Of a DNA stretch of 64,000 bases, positions 1 through 7,641 are shown one piece after another. Both the position numbers and the translations under genes were made by a program. Positions within the stretch are counted from its first letter, which is position 1. Every line of letters begins with the position of its first letter. Source of the DNA: Azospirillum oleiclasticum (lineage in GTDB: Bacteria; Pseudomonadota; Alphaproteobacteria; Azospirillales; Azospirillaceae); assembly GCF_013423485.1 (NCBI RefSeq), contig NZ_JABFFR010000021.1:124001-188000 (forward strand). The letters run 5' to 3'. The notes under the pieces were generated by a model that was not told where the DNA came from, did no database searches, and was given only the letters and a program-made list of their open reading frames with translations.

Positions 1-1633
1 CGATCAGCAGGACCTTGCCGGAGCGGGCGCAGACCTCCTGCACGTTGCTGACCACCTTCTCGAACAGGTTGTCGGAGGGGACCAGCACGATCACCGGGAC
101 GGCGTCGTCGATCAGCGCGATGGGCCCGTGCTTCAGTTCGCCGGCGGCGTAGCCTTCGGCGTGGATGTAGCTGATCTCCTTCAGCTTCAGCGCCCCTTCC
201 ATGGCCAGCGGGTACATGGCGCCGCGGCCGAGATAGAGCACGTCGCGGGCTTCCGACACCTCGGCGGCGAGGTCCTTCAGGCGCTCGTCGTGGGCCAGCA
301 CCTCGGCGGCGCGGGCGGGGACCTCGCGCAGGGAGCGGGCGACCGACATCAGCCGCTCGTCGTCGATGGCGCCGCGGGCGTGCGCCACCTGGGCGGCGAG
401 GCAGGCGAGCGTGGTGAGCTGGGTGGTGAAGGCCTTGGTCGAGGCGACGCCGATCTCCGGCCCGGCCATGGTGTAGAGCACGGCGTCGCTCTCGCGCGCG
501 ATGGTGCTTTCCGGCGCGTTGACCACGGACAGGATGCGCTGGCCCTGGCGCTTGCAGTAGCGCAGCGCCTCCAGCGTATCCAGCGTCTCGCCGGACTGCG
601 AGATGAAGAGCGCCACGCCGTTCTCCGGCATCGGCGCCTCGCGGTAGCGGAACTCCGACGCGATGTCGATCTCGACCGGCAGGCGGGCCAGCGTCTCGAA
701 CCAGTATTTCGCCACCAGACCCGCGTAAAAGGCCGTACCGCAGGCGACGATGGTCAGCCGGCTCGCCCGCGCCAGATCGAAGGGCAGATCCGGCATGGTG
801 ATGCGCGAGGTCTCCGGGTTGATGTAGCTGTTGACCGTGTCGCCGATCACCTGCGGCTGCTCGTAGATCTCCTTCAGCATGTAGTGGCGGTAGCCGTCCT
901 TGCCGATCAGGGCGCCCGACACCGCGGTGGTCTTCACCGGACGATCGACGACGGCGCCGCCGGCGTCGTGGATGACCGCACCGGCGCGCGTCACCTCGGC
1001 CCAGTCGCCGTCCTCCAGATAGCAGATGCGGTTGGTCAGCGGCGCCAGCGCGAAGGCGTCCGACGCCAGATACATCTCGCCGTCGCCGAAACCCACCGCC
1101 AGCGGCGTGCCGTGCCGGGCGCCGATCAGCAGGTCGTGCTCGCCGGCGAAGACCAGCACCAGCGCGAAGGCTCCGGTGAAGCGCTGGAAGGCGGCGTGCG
1201 CGGCTTCCGCCGGGGCCATGCCGCGGTCCATGTTGAGGGTGACGAGATGGGCGATGACCTCGGTGTCGGTGGCGCTCTCGAAGACGCAGCCGGCCTCGAT
1301 CAGCTCGTCCTTCAGCTCCTGGTAGTTCTCGATGATGCCGTTGTGGACGACCGCCACGCGCTTGGTGGCGTGCGGGTGGGCGTTGTTCTCGGTGGGGCCG
1401 CCGTGGGTCGCCCAGCGGGTGTGACCGATGCCGACGGTGCCGGCCAGCGGCTGCTCGCGCAGGCGGGCGTCCAGGTTCAGCAGCTTGCCCTCGGCACGGC
1501 GCCGGTCGATGTGGCCGTTGACCAGCGTCGCCACGCCGGCACTGTCATAGCCGCGGTATTCGAGCCGGCGCAGCCCCTCAACGAGACGGGGAGCCGCGTC
1601 GTTCACGCCGACGATACCGATGATGCCGCACAT
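1..1633 (-). CDS. glmS: Glutamine--fructose-6-phosphate aminotransferase (3' end outside window)
   Basis: Makes glucosamine-6-phosphate from fructose-6-phosphate and glutamine, the first step toward UDP-GlcNAc for peptidoglycan and LPS. The protein begins MCGIIGIVG, giving the catalytic N-terminal Cys of a class II glutamine amidotransferase after Met removal. The HTRWATHG and HNGIIEN motifs of that domain follow, then the sugar-isomerase half with SQSGET and STKAFTTQ. About 544 residues are present; the family is about 607, so the C-terminus lies beyond the window edge. It sits 53 nt downstream of glmU on the same strand, so the two very likely form an operon feeding the same pathway. Confidence 0.97.
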   Translation of the reverse strand, partial: MCGIIGIVGVNDAAPRLVEGLRRLEYRGYDSAGVATLVNGHIDRRRAEGKLLNLDARLREQPLAGTVGIGHTRWATHGGPTENNAHPHATKRVAVVHNGIIENYQELKDELIEAGCVFESATDTEVIAHLVTLNMDRGMAPAEAAHAAFQRFTGAFALVLVFAGEHDLLIGARHGTPLAVGFGDGEMYLASDAFALAPLTNRICYLEDGDWAEVTRAGAVIHDAGGAVVDRPVKTTAVSGALIGKDGYRHYMLKEIYEQPQVIGDTVNSYINPETSRITMPDLPFDLARASRLTIVACGTAFYAGLVAKYWFETLARLPVEIDIASEFRYREAPMPENGVALFISQSGETLDTLEALRYCKRQGQRILSVVNAPESTIARESDAVLYTMAGPEIGVASTKAFTTQLTTLACLAAQVAHARGAIDDERLMSVARSLREVPARAAEVLAHDERLKDLAAEVSEARDVLYLGRGAMYPLAMEGALKLKEISYIHAEGYAAGELKHGPIALIDDAVPVIVLVPSDNLFEKVVSNVQEVCARSGKVLLI

Positions 1634-1686
1634 GGGGATGATTCTCCGGATGGGATGGGGATGCGAGGGTCGGGCCGGTGCGCCGG

Positions 1687-3039
1687 TCAGCGCTTCCTGG
1701 CCTTCTCCTCCGCCTTCACGGCGCGGAAGCGGCCGGCCCAGCCGGCGTGGCTGGCCTGCTTGCCGCGGGCGACCGCCATGGCGTCGGCCTCCACGTCGCG
1801 GGTGATGACACTGCCGGCGGCGATCATGGCGCCGTCGCCGACCTTCACCGGAGCGACCAGCGCGGTGTTGGAGCCGATGAAGGCCCCGGCGCCGATGTCC
1901 GTCCGGTGCTTGTTGAAACCGTCGTAGTTGCAGGTGATGGTGCCGGCGCCGACGTTGGCCTTCGCCCCCACCCGCGCGTCGCCGATGTAGGTGAGGTGGT
2001 TGACCTTCGCCCCCGCCTCGATGCGGGCGTTCTTGACCTCGACGAAATTGCCGATGTGCACGTCCGGCCCGATCTCGGCGCCGGGACGCAGCCGGGCGTA
2101 GGGGCCGATGATGGCGCCGCTGTCGATCCGCACCTGCTCCAGATGGCAGAAGGACTTGATCTCCACGCGATCGGCCACCGACACGCCGGGACCGAACACG
2201 ACGTAAGGGGCGACGGTCACGTCGCGGCCGAGGCGGGTGTCGTGGCTGAAGGTGACGGTGTTGGGGTCGGTCAGGGTGGCGCCGTTGTCCATGGCCGCCT
2301 TGCGCAGGCGGCGCTGCACCACGCGCTCGGCCTCCGCCAGCTCCTCGCGGCTGTTGACGCCCATCACCTCGGCCGGGGCCGCCTCCACCACCGCGCAGGG
2401 CATGGACTCGCTGCGGGCGATCTGGACGACGTCGGTCAGGTAGAATTCGCCCTTGGCGTTGCTGTTGCCGATGCGGTTGATCAGCCCGGTCATGCGGGCG
2501 CCGTCGAAGGCCATCAGCCCGGCGTTGCAGAGGGTGACGCGCCGCTCGTCCTCCGTGGCGTCGAGATACTCGACGATCTTCTCCAGCCCGCCGCGGGCGT
2601 TCAGGATCAGCCGGCCATAGGCACCGGGATCGTCGGGCCGCATGCCCAGCACGACGACCGCCGGATCGCTCGGCTGGCGCCGCGCCTGGATCATGGCGCG
2701 CAGCGTGTCGGGGGTGACCAGCGGCGTGTCGCCGTAGAGCACCACCACGTCGCCGCGGAACCCCTCCAGCAGCCCGAAGGCCGACCGCACCGCGTCGGCG
2801 GTGCCCTGCTGGCGCTCCTGCACGGCCGTGGGGTAGGGATGGACGACGGCGGCCACATCCTCCATGCCCGGCCCGACGACGACCACCACGTGGTCGGGAT
2901 CCAGCTCCCGCACGGTGGCCAGCACATGCCCGATCATCGGACGGCCGGCCACCTTGTGGAGGACCTTCGGCAGGTCGGACTTCATGCGGGAGCCTTTGCC
3001 GGCGGCAAGGATCACGCAGGCGAGCGGGCGGTGGTTCAT
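1687..3039 (-). CDS. glmU: Bifunctional GlcN-1-P acetyltransferase / GlcNAc-1-P uridylyltransferase
   Basis: Converts glucosamine-1-phosphate to UDP-GlcNAc in the cytoplasm. The N-terminal nucleotidyltransferase domain has the LAAGKGSRM loop and the C-terminal half is a left-handed beta-helix acetyltransferase with hexapeptide repeats and the motif NYDGFNKHRT. I chose the ATG that gives MNHRPLACVILAAGKG (450 residues, normal family length) because AGGGA lies just upstream; an in-frame start 75 nt earlier would add an unconserved extension. First gene of the glmU-glmS unit. Confidence 0.96.
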   Translation of the reverse strand: MNHRPLACVILAAGKGSRMKSDLPKVLHKVAGRPMIGHVLATVRELDPDHVVVVVGPGMEDVAAVVHPYPTAVQERQQGTADAVRSAFGLLEGFRGDVVVLYGDTPLVTPDTLRAMIQARRQPSDPAVVVLGMRPDDPGAYGRLILNARGGLEKIVEYLDATEDERRVTLCNAGLMAFDGARMTGLINRIGNSNAKGEFYLTDVVQIARSESMPCAVVEAAPAEVMGVNSREELAEAERVVQRRLRKAAMDNGATLTDPNTVTFSHDTRLGRDVTVAPYVVFGPGVSVADRVEIKSFCHLEQVRIDSGAIIGPYARLRPGAEIGPDVHIGNFVEVKNARIEAGAKVNHLTYIGDARVGAKANVGAGTITCNYDGFNKHRTDIGAGAFIGSNTALVAPVKVGDGAMIAAGSVITRDVEADAMAVARGKQASHAGWAGRFRAVKAEEKARKR

Positions 3040-3374
3040 GCCATTCCCTGAGTTGGTGTTCGCGCCGAATTCGTGCCGTGATATTGAGTGCCACAGAGCA
3101 GCGGCGAACCCCAAGTCAACTTTTGTGTCATCGCGTAGGGGTTTCGTGAAGCCAAGAGGTTACGCCGGGCGATTGCACAGGCGAAGGCGGTGCCGTCATT
3201 GGTCGTCGTCTGAACGGGCCCCAGGCGCCGCCGGAGGTGCCGCGGCCGGACCACCCGTCTCCCTTTCGGGTGTGGCGCAATTGCCATGGGGAGGGGAATT
3301 TGCGGTCCGCCCGGCGAACAGAGCCGTCAAGCCGGTGGCGGTTCCGCGGGCGACGCGGTAGCTTCCATCCAAGC

Positions 3375-3405
3375 AAAAAAAGACCGCGCCCGGTGAGGGG
3401 CGCGG
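3375..3405 (-). terminator. Rho-independent terminator, minus strand
   Basis: On the minus strand an 8-bp perfect stem CCGCGCCC/GGGCGCGG with a 6-nt loop is followed by TCTTTTTTT. It lies just past the stop of the small minus-strand gene ending at 3507 and before glmU, so it isolates the glm operon from upstream transcription. The surrounding 3040-3506 holds no convincing gene. Confidence 0.85.
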
Positions 3406-3506
3406 CAGGCGTGGCAAATAGGGGTTATGAGTCTAAAATGGACTGTCGCGCCGGTCGTTTCAAGGTTGAAAAAGAGGTAATGCGCGCTGACCGGCGTGCG
3501 TTTTCG

Positions 3507-3698
3507 TCATGACTCCGTTGTCGGCGGGTCACGAAGAAGCCGTTCGGCAAGGGTGATCAGCGCGTCCGACCACTGAAGACGGAACGCCGCCTCCTGCATG
3601 GTGACAGGCCGGACATAGACCGCCCGCTCGATACGACCAGCGGCGGCCAGCAGGCGGGCGGCAAGGACTTTACGATCGGCTTCGGTCGTCGGGCACAT
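3507..3698 (-). CDS. Small conserved-looking hypothetical protein (63 aa)
   Basis: I do not recognise a family. The predicted protein starts MCPTTEADRK and is rich in Ala, Leu and Arg, with two amphipathic helices (AARLLAAAGRIERAVYV and ALITLAERLLRDP) and no membrane segment or signal peptide. The start is the ATG with a CCGGA element 10 nt upstream; an ATG 72 nt further upstream is also in frame. Support for it being real: it is followed about 100 nt later by a strong rho-independent terminator on the same strand, and its composition fits a helical protein. Confidence 0.55.
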   Translation of the reverse strand: MCPTTEADRKVLAARLLAAAGRIERAVYVRPVTMQEAAFRLQWSDALITLAERLLRDPPTTES

Positions 3699-4000
3699 GT
3701 CGGGCTGGTTCCGGAGTGACGTTTCGCTGGCCCGCCCCTCTCCGCAAGCGTCATGCCAAGGCATCATGACCGTCGGATGACCCGCGCAGCCCGCTCCCGG
3801 CTTGCCATTTAGCGCAATCCGCCCCTGACGAGCCTGCCGACAGGCACTCCGTGCCGTCGCCGCGTCGCAGAATGCGATGCCGGGCGTCGCCAATTGCGGC
3901 GAACAAATGGTTAACGGCAGGCCGGCAAGCCTTGTGGCGACCGTGGCGCGGGTGCTATCGACCGGGTCGGCGTTCCGCCGCAACCACCAGGAGCCCCGCC

Positions 4001-4681
4001 ATGCCGATGTCGCCCGTTCCCTTCGAGTGCGTCGTGTTCGACCTCGACGGGACGCTGATCGACAGCGCGCCGGACATCGCACGGGCGCTCAACCGCACCC
4101 TGGGAGACCTGGCCCGCGCGCCGCTGGGCCTCGACCAGGTGATCTCCATGGTCGGAGACGGCTCCACCGCCCTGCTGCGGCGCGCCCTGCTCGCCACCGG
4201 CCCGGAACTGGCGGGGCCGGAGTTCCAGGACGCCCTCGGCCGGTTCCTCGACGTCTATTACGAGGAATCCGAAAACCCCTCCTGCCTGTATCCGGGCGTG
4301 ACCGAAACCTTGGCCGAACTGTCGGTGCGCGGCGTGGCGCTCGGGCTCTGCACCAACAAGCCGGAACGGATCACCCGCCGGCTTCTCGGGTTCCTGGGGC
4401 TTGAGGCGCTGTTCGCGGCGGTGGCCGGCGGCGACACGTTGCCGGTGAAGAAGCCGGACGGGCGGCACCTGGGCTGGGTGATCGAGACGCTGGGCGGCGG
4501 CCGTGCGGCCATGGTCGGCGACAACGCCAACGACGTGCAGGCGGCCCGCTCGGCCGGCGTGCCGGTGGTCGCCGTCAGCTACGGCTACCCGCGGATGCCC
4601 GTCGGAGAGCTGGGGGCGGACGTGGTGATCGACCGTTTCCCGGACCTGCCGGAGGCTCTGGCACGGCTGCCGCGGGCGTAG
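4001..4681 (+). CDS. gph: Phosphoglycolate phosphatase (HAD family)
   Basis: Hydrolyses 2-phosphoglycolate to glycolate, clearing a product of Rubisco oxygenation or of DNA 3'-end repair. HAD motif I is VVFDLDGTLIDS near residue 10, motif II is CTNKP, motif III a Lys in KKPDG, and motif IV GDNANDVQAA. Length 226 aa matches the family. The start is the ATG preceded by CAGGAG at 7-8 nt; the frame is open further upstream but without a ribosome site. Sugar-phosphate substrates other than phosphoglycolate cannot be excluded from sequence alone. Confidence 0.9.
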   Translation: MPMSPVPFECVVFDLDGTLIDSAPDIARALNRTLGDLARAPLGLDQVISMVGDGSTALLRRALLATGPELAGPEFQDALGRFLDVYYEESENPSCLYPGVTETLAELSVRGVALGLCTNKPERITRRLLGFLGLEALFAAVAGGDTLPVKKPDGRHLGWVIETLGGGRAAMVGDNANDVQAARSAGVPVVAVSYGYPRMPVGELGADVVIDRFPDLPEALARLPRA

Positions 4682-4800
4682 GACCGCCGGTGCCGGGAAC
4701 GGCGCGGAACACGCCCTGCCCTGTCCGTGTTCATCGAGCATCCGATCCGCCGCCCGGCGTGGAACGCCCGGCCGGCATCGCCCCTTCGCTGGAGACAAGC

Positions 4801-4875
4801 ATGAACAACGTCATCTACATCGTCGGTCTGGTCGTCGTGGTGATCGCCGTTCTGAGCTTCGCCGGGATCGTCTGA
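4801..4875 (+). CDS. 24-residue single-span membrane peptide
   Basis: A very short frame, MNNVIYIVGL then a run of Val/Ile/Leu ending SFAGIV. It is almost entirely one hydrophobic helix, so an inner-membrane peptide is predicted. GGAGA lies 5-6 nt before the ATG and the frame ends in TGA at once. From memory, near-identical MNNxIYIVGL...SF peptides occur widely in Alphaproteobacteria as unannotated or hypothetical small proteins; that recollection is the main support besides the ribosome site. Function unknown. Confidence 0.7.
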   Translation: MNNVIYIVGLVVVVIAVLSFAGIV

Positions 4876-4962
4876 CGCCGGTGCGCCACCCATGGATCAC
4901 TGGACATCGCAGCGCGTCGACGTTCACTATCCTCCCATCGATGGGGGTAGGGAGTGTCTGTG

Positions 4963-5298
4963 ATGAGGCGGGGTGCAGTGGCCACCGTGTTCCTGGCGGC
5001 GGTCGCGCTTGGGGGGTGTCAGACATCGGGGAACGACAGCGGCTGGTACAGCAGCCCGTCCTCGAGCTATTCGAGCAGCAGCCGCTCGGACGATGACGAC
5101 TCGCCCAGCGTCCACAACCTCTCGGGCGGTGCGCGCGAGGCGTTGAAGGCCGGGTGCCGGGAGCGTTACGACAACGACCGCAAGTACCGCGAGTGCCTGA
5201 ACGGCGACCGGCACAGCGAGGAGGCCCTGGCCGTCGGCTGCGCCAAGCGTTACCCCAACGACGGCGCCAAGATGCGCCGTTGCCTCGCCGGAAACTGA
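4963..5298 (+). CDS. Small outer-membrane-type lipoprotein with Ser-rich linker
   Basis: A 111-residue lipoprotein. The N-terminal MRRGAVATVFLAAVALGGC is a lipoprotein signal peptide with lipobox LGGC. After the lipidated Cys comes a Ser/Tyr/Asp-rich low-complexity linker, then a compact domain with two similar halves, each with two Cys (AGCRERYDNDRKYRECLNG and VGCAKRYPNDGAKMRRCLAG), suggesting a duplicated Cys-pair motif. The ATG with GGGAG 9 nt upstream was preferred over a GTG 9 nt earlier. No known function; likely a cell-envelope protein. Confidence 0.8.
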   Translation: MRRGAVATVFLAAVALGGCQTSGNDSGWYSSPSSSYSSSSRSDDDDSPSVHNLSGGAREALKAGCRERYDNDRKYRECLNGDRHSEEALAVGCAKRYPNDGAKMRRCLAGN

Positions 5299-5356
5299 TG
5301 ACGAGCAGCCCGCCCGCGCCACCATGGCGTTGGGCTGGCGCCCGCCGGGCGCACGT

Positions 5357-5590
5357 TCAGTGCGGGCGCCCGTCGGCGACCCAGCGGGCCACGATCTCGG
5401 CCGCCTCGGGCGGCGGGACTTCGGGGTGATGCCATCGCATGACGACGAGCGCCGCCTCCAGGGCGTGCGCCATCGGCTGGCCGCGGCCCACCAGTTCGCG
5501 GAAGGCCCGCTCCACCATCGGGCGGCACCCGCAGGCCGCGGCCTCGCAGGCGGCCAGACGCTGCGTTTCCTCGTCGTGCTCGTGCACCAT
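5357..5590 (-). CDS. Hypothetical protein translationally coupled to a Fur-family gene
   Basis: A 77-residue soluble protein starting MVHEHDEETQRL. It contains a small Cys cluster (ACEAAACGC) and several His, consistent with but not proof of metal binding, followed by helices (VERAFRELVGRG and AEIVARWVADG). Its ATG shares one base with the TGA stop of the upstream regulator in the arrangement TGATG, so the two are almost certainly co-translated. Context suggests a role linked to metal or redox regulation; no family recognised. Confidence 0.7.
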   Translation of the reverse strand: MVHEHDEETQRLAACEAAACGCRPMVERAFRELVGRGQPMAHALEAALVVMRWHHPEVPPPEAAEIVARWVADGRPH

Positions 5591-6039
5591 CAACGCTCCT
5601 CCGCCGGCTTGTCGCGCCGCACGCCGAACAGGGCGAGCCGGGTTCCGACGAGCGAGTAGCCCAGATCGCGCGCGATGCGTTGGAGGATCGCATCGACATC
5701 GGCGCTGGTGAACTCGGCCACCGACCCCGTTTCCACGTCGATCAGATGGTGGTGCTGGTCGCCGCGCGCCTCCTCGTAGTGGGCGCGGCCGTCGCCGACG
5801 TCGATCCGCTCGACGATGCCGGCGTCCTCGAACATCCGCATGGCCCGGTAGACCGTGGCGAGGCTGATCCCGGCGTCATGGGCCGAGGCCCGCCGGTACA
5901 CCTCCTCCACGTCCGGGTGATCGTCGGCCTCGGACAGAACGCGCGCGATCACGCGGCGCTGCTCCGTCATCTTCAGCCCCTTTTCGGCACACAGCCGTTC
6001 CAGCCGCGTGGGTTCTTCCTTGGCTTGAGCTTGCGACAC
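5590..6039 (-). CDS. Fur-family metal-responsive transcriptional regulator
   Basis: A 149-residue DNA-binding repressor. The N-terminal winged helix contains LKMTEQRRVIARVL and the recognition helix region ISLATVYRAMRMFEDAGI. The C-terminal dimerisation/metal domain carries a His cluster (QHHHLIDVETG) in the position of the Fur HHH(D)HLI motif, and lacks the CxxC structural zinc pairs of enteric Fur. In alphaproteobacteria such proteins may be Fur, the Mn-responsive Mur, or Irr; the HHH motif and HLID fit Fur/Mur best. The downstream coupled gene is probably part of its operon. Confidence 0.85.
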   Translation of the reverse strand: MSQAQAKEEPTRLERLCAEKGLKMTEQRRVIARVLSEADDHPDVEEVYRRASAHDAGISLATVYRAMRMFEDAGIVERIDVGDGRAHYEEARGDQHHHLIDVETGSVAEFTSADVDAILQRIARDLGYSLVGTRLALFGVRRDKPAEER

Positions 6040-6117
6040 GCGCGTCTCCGGTTCCAGCGGACCTCGCTCTGAAGATGGTGCCGGCCCGTCGGGCGGGCCA
6101 GCCCACCACGCGGGAGA

Positions 6118-6681
6118 TCATGCCGGCGTCGGGATCTTTTCGACCGTCCCGTCGAGCGCCATGAGGAGCAGCTCCACCTCCAGATCCGGGTGCTTGCCCT
6201 TGATCATCTGAGCGAGCTTCTGGAGATGCTCGGCGTGCACCGCCGTCTCCTTCGCCCGGTCGTCCTTCAGGTCGAGCCCCAGGAACACCTTATACGCTCC
6301 GCAATCGCGATGATCCATGATCATGACGCGGCGGATGTGGTGGAGCTGCTTGGCGACGTCCACATGCTGGAAGAAGGTGACGCCCCAGTCCTTCCGGTGG
6401 TCGGTGAGTGCGCCCAGGCTGGCTCCGGCCAGGATGATCTGGTCGTAGTTGTCCTTCAGGCCGCGGCCGGTCATGTAGGCGGTGACGTCGTCCACCAGCC
6501 GGTAATCCATGCAGCACAGCAGCAGCGCATCGATGGAGCCGGCGGCCTTCGCCGAACCCGGCAGAATTGGCGCGAGCAACGCCACCCCGGCGCCGAGCGT
6601 CGCCAGCGTCAGGAAATTACGCCGCGTATTTTCCGGAATTACGCAGCAACATCCATCATGTTTCCCGTGGTGATCCGTCAT
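6118..6681 (-). CDS. Tat-exported beta-carbonic anhydrase-like protein
   Basis: A 187-residue protein with a twin-arginine signal (NTRRNFLTLATLG) and an AKA-type cleavage region, so periplasmic export of a folded, probably metal-loaded, protein is predicted. The mature part has the beta-carbonic anhydrase zinc/catalytic motifs CxDxR (Cys57, Asp59, Arg61) and HxxC (His124, Cys127). It is shorter than classical enzymes (about 200-220 without signal). The first 15 residues also hold a CCC cluster. Reversible CO2 hydration in the periplasm is inferred; activity is not certain. GGGGGAG stands just before the ATG. Confidence 0.75.
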   Translation of the reverse strand: MTDHHGKHDGCCCVIPENTRRNFLTLATLGAGVALLAPILPGSAKAAGSIDALLLCCMDYRLVDDVTAYMTGRGLKDNYDQIILAGASLGALTDHRKDWGVTFFQHVDVAKQLHHIRRVMIMDHRDCGAYKVFLGLDLKDDRAKETAVHAEHLQKLAQMIKGKHPDLEVELLLMALDGTVEKIPTPA

Positions 6682-6740
6682 AGCTCCCCCACATATTCAG
6701 ATCGAATATTCCACGCGCGCCTTCACGCGCCGTGGTTGTC

Positions 6741-6768
6741 AGTATAGCGGAATGCTGATCTTTGACTA
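6741..6768 (-). promoter_or_regulatory. Candidate sigma-70 promoter for the Tat carbonic-anhydrase-like gene
   Basis: On the minus strand TAGTCA and TATACT are separated by 16 nt, about 60 nt before the start codon at 6681. The -10 matches 5 of 6 consensus bases; the -35 is weaker. Confidence 0.4.
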
Positions 6769-6891
6769 CCCCTTTTGGGATTCTCTGTTTGTGACAATTG
6801 GTTCGCCGGACGTGTGATCGCACGGGGTTGGGATGACCGCCGATCGGTGCTATGACCACGCCGATCCAGAGCCCCTGCCCGGAACCGCGCC

Positions 6892-7548
6892 ATGCCCGCC
6901 GTGAAGATCGCCCCATCCATCCTCTCCGCCGATTTCGCCCGCCTGGGCGAGGAGGTCCGCGCCGTGGACGCGGCGGGGGCCGACTACATCCACATCGATG
7001 TGATGGACGGGCATTTCGTGCCCAACATCACCATCGGCCCGGCGGTCGTGAAGGCGCTGCGCCCGCACAGCGCCAAGCCCTTCGACGTGCATCTGATGAT
7101 CGCGCCGGTCGATCCCTACATCGCCGATTTCGCCAAGGCCGGGGCCGACATCATCACCGTCCACCCGGAGGCGGGGGCGCATCTGCACCGCACCATCCAG
7201 CTCATCAAGGCGCAGGGGAAGAAGGCCGGGGTGTCGCTGAACCCCGCGACTCCGCTGTCCGCCATCGAATGGGTGCTGCACGAGTTGGATCTGGTGCTGG
7301 TGATGACCGTCAACCCCGGCTTCGGCGGCCAGAGCTTCATCGACAGCCAGCTCCCCAAGATCCGCGAGCTGCGCCGCCGCATCGACACGCTGGGCAAGCC
7401 CATTGATCTGGAGATCGACGGCGGCATCAACACCGACACGGCGCCGCTCGCCATCGCGGCGGGGGCCGATGTGCTGGTGGCCGGCACCGCCACCTTCACC
7501 GGCGGGGCGGAGCGCTACGCCGCCAACATGCAGGGCTTGCGCGGCTGA
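6892..7548 (+). CDS. rpe: Ribulose-phosphate 3-epimerase
   Basis: Interconverts ribulose-5-phosphate and xylulose-5-phosphate in the pentose phosphate pathway and Calvin cycle. TIM-barrel signature motifs are present: IAPSILSADFARL at the N-terminus, HIDVMDGHFVPN with the catalytic Asp and metal-binding His/Asp, FDVHLMI, MTVNPGFGGQ, and EIDGGI for the second catalytic Asp. Length 218 aa is typical. Confidence 0.96.
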   Translation: MPAVKIAPSILSADFARLGEEVRAVDAAGADYIHIDVMDGHFVPNITIGPAVVKALRPHSAKPFDVHLMIAPVDPYIADFAKAGADIITVHPEAGAHLHRTIQLIKAQGKKAGVSLNPATPLSAIEWVLHELDLVLVMTVNPGFGGQSFIDSQLPKIRELRRRIDTLGKPIDLEIDGGINTDTAPLAIAAGADVLVAGTATFTGGAERYAANMQGLRG

Positions 7549-7641
7549 CCACCGCGGCTCCTCCTTGGCGGTTTCGCGGCACCGGACGATAATCCGGTCC
7601 CGAACGAACGCGCCGCGCCACAGCGGCCAGGGAGGACACCG

